DNA from: Didymodactylos carnosus
Taxonomy: Eukaryota > Rotifera > Eurotatoria > Philodinida > Philodinidae
Reading direction: 5' to 3'
Length of the DNA: 64,000 bases
Assembly (NCBI GenBank): GCA_905250885.1
Contig: CAJNOQ010000011.1
Coordinates: 52,432 to 116,431 of the forward strand
The position numbers and the translations under genes are program-made. The notes below the pieces were generated by a model that was not told the DNA's origin, searched no databases, and was given only the letters and a program-made list of their open reading frames with translations. Below, one piece after another: positions 63,512 through 64,000 of the stretch; the stretch's first letter is position 1, and each line of letters begins with the position of its first letter.

Positions 63512-64000
63512 GTAAGAACTTTACGATGAAAAATAATAATAAAAAAGCTAGTTATTTAACTAATCTGTTCGTAACGCATTTAAAAAACGTGAAAACTACC
63601 AATGTTTAAATAGAATCCTGTTTTCGAAAAGGCATAGATACGATTTGTAGTTTTAAACATAGCAACTTAAATCACACTACCACTCAGTCTCCGAGTGTAA
63701 TGTAAATCAATGTAGGTTGTTAATTGTTTAATGATCTCTATTATTTTTATGCTAACGTGCCATTAAATGGGACATCAATCATAAATATATCTTTTAAAAT
63801 GATCAGTAAAACTAATAAAATTATCTTCTTGCATGGAGAAACCTAACATTGTGAAATAATTTTACATACTTATTAGGGGTGTGACAGTTCCATATCAGTT
63901 CCGAGAGCGGGAGCTAGCACACCATTTCAAGCTCATATGAAAGGAGCTGATCAACAGCTCACATGAGTAGGAGCTGGAGCTGGTTAACAGCTCACATGAG
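63512..64000. other. Start of a long dynein intron containing a truncated repeat
   Basis: After the GTAAGA donor at 63512 no further dynein exon is found before the window ends. From 63874 the sequence changes: it opens TTAGGGGTGTGACAG, like the terminus of many hAT-type elements, and continues with repeated GGAGCTG and ACAGCTCACATGAG modules (copies at about 63955-63968 and 63987-64000). The other end lies outside the window. Confidence 0.4.

Overview
The window is nuclear DNA of a small invertebrate and fits a bdelloid rotifer best. It is AT-rich by eye. Genes are split by many short GT-AG introns, mostly 50-70 nt, with animal-specific cilia and transport genes (CPLANE2, TRAK/Milton, axonemal dynein) next to two genes of bacterial family type that could have come by horizontal transfer. 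Bdelloid assignment is inference from this mix. Exon models below were joined by hand; for every recognised gene the phases add up to one open frame.

Layout. 1-2.4 kb: gene-free, with perfect palindromes and a hAT-type MITE with an exact 8-bp target duplication. 2.4-4.5 kb: TMEM143. 5.1-6.1 kb: a broken ciliary coiled-coil gene (CFAP100/CCDC37-like). 7.5-11.5 kb: two divergently transcribed unknown genes that look like paralogues of each other. 12.5-13.5 kb: a weak membrane-protein frame (minus) and a two-exon microprotein. 13.5-15.0 kb: CPLANE2 (RSG1). 15.3-18.7 kb: CCDC134, whose 2.4-kb first intron has U12-type signals and holds a complete calpain gene on the same strand. 20.2 kb: a LINE remnant. 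20.7-21.1 kb: a YbaY/YscW-type protein. 22.0-29.9 kb (minus): TRAK/Milton in 15 exons. 30-34.4 kb: gene-free, with a diverged inverted-repeat element. 34.4-36.1 kb: erythromycin-esterase family protein. 38.0-40.1 kb (minus): DAP3/mS29 with a second probable U12 intron and a degenerate P-loop. 41.3-44.1 kb: MRPS16 and PRCC. 44.4-47.5 kb: urocanate hydratase in 19 exons. 48.3 kb to the right edge: a DNAH3/7/12-type axonemal dynein heavy chain with 48 exons visible; its C-terminus lies outside.

Functional themes. Most genes are housekeeping or ciliary: mitochondrial translation (DAP3/mS29, MRPS16) and membrane (TMEM143), mitochondrial transport (TRAK), ciliogenesis and motility (CPLANE2, DNAH, CFAP100 pseudogene), nuclear/mRNA-associated (PRCC), secretory pathway (CCDC134) and histidine catabolism (UROC1). 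I see no CRISPR array, bacterial-style operon, rRNA or convincing tRNA. The least-explained items are the paralogous divergent pair at 7.5-11.5 kb, the calpain nested in the CCDC134 intron, the DAP3 P-loop change and the 57-residue microprotein.
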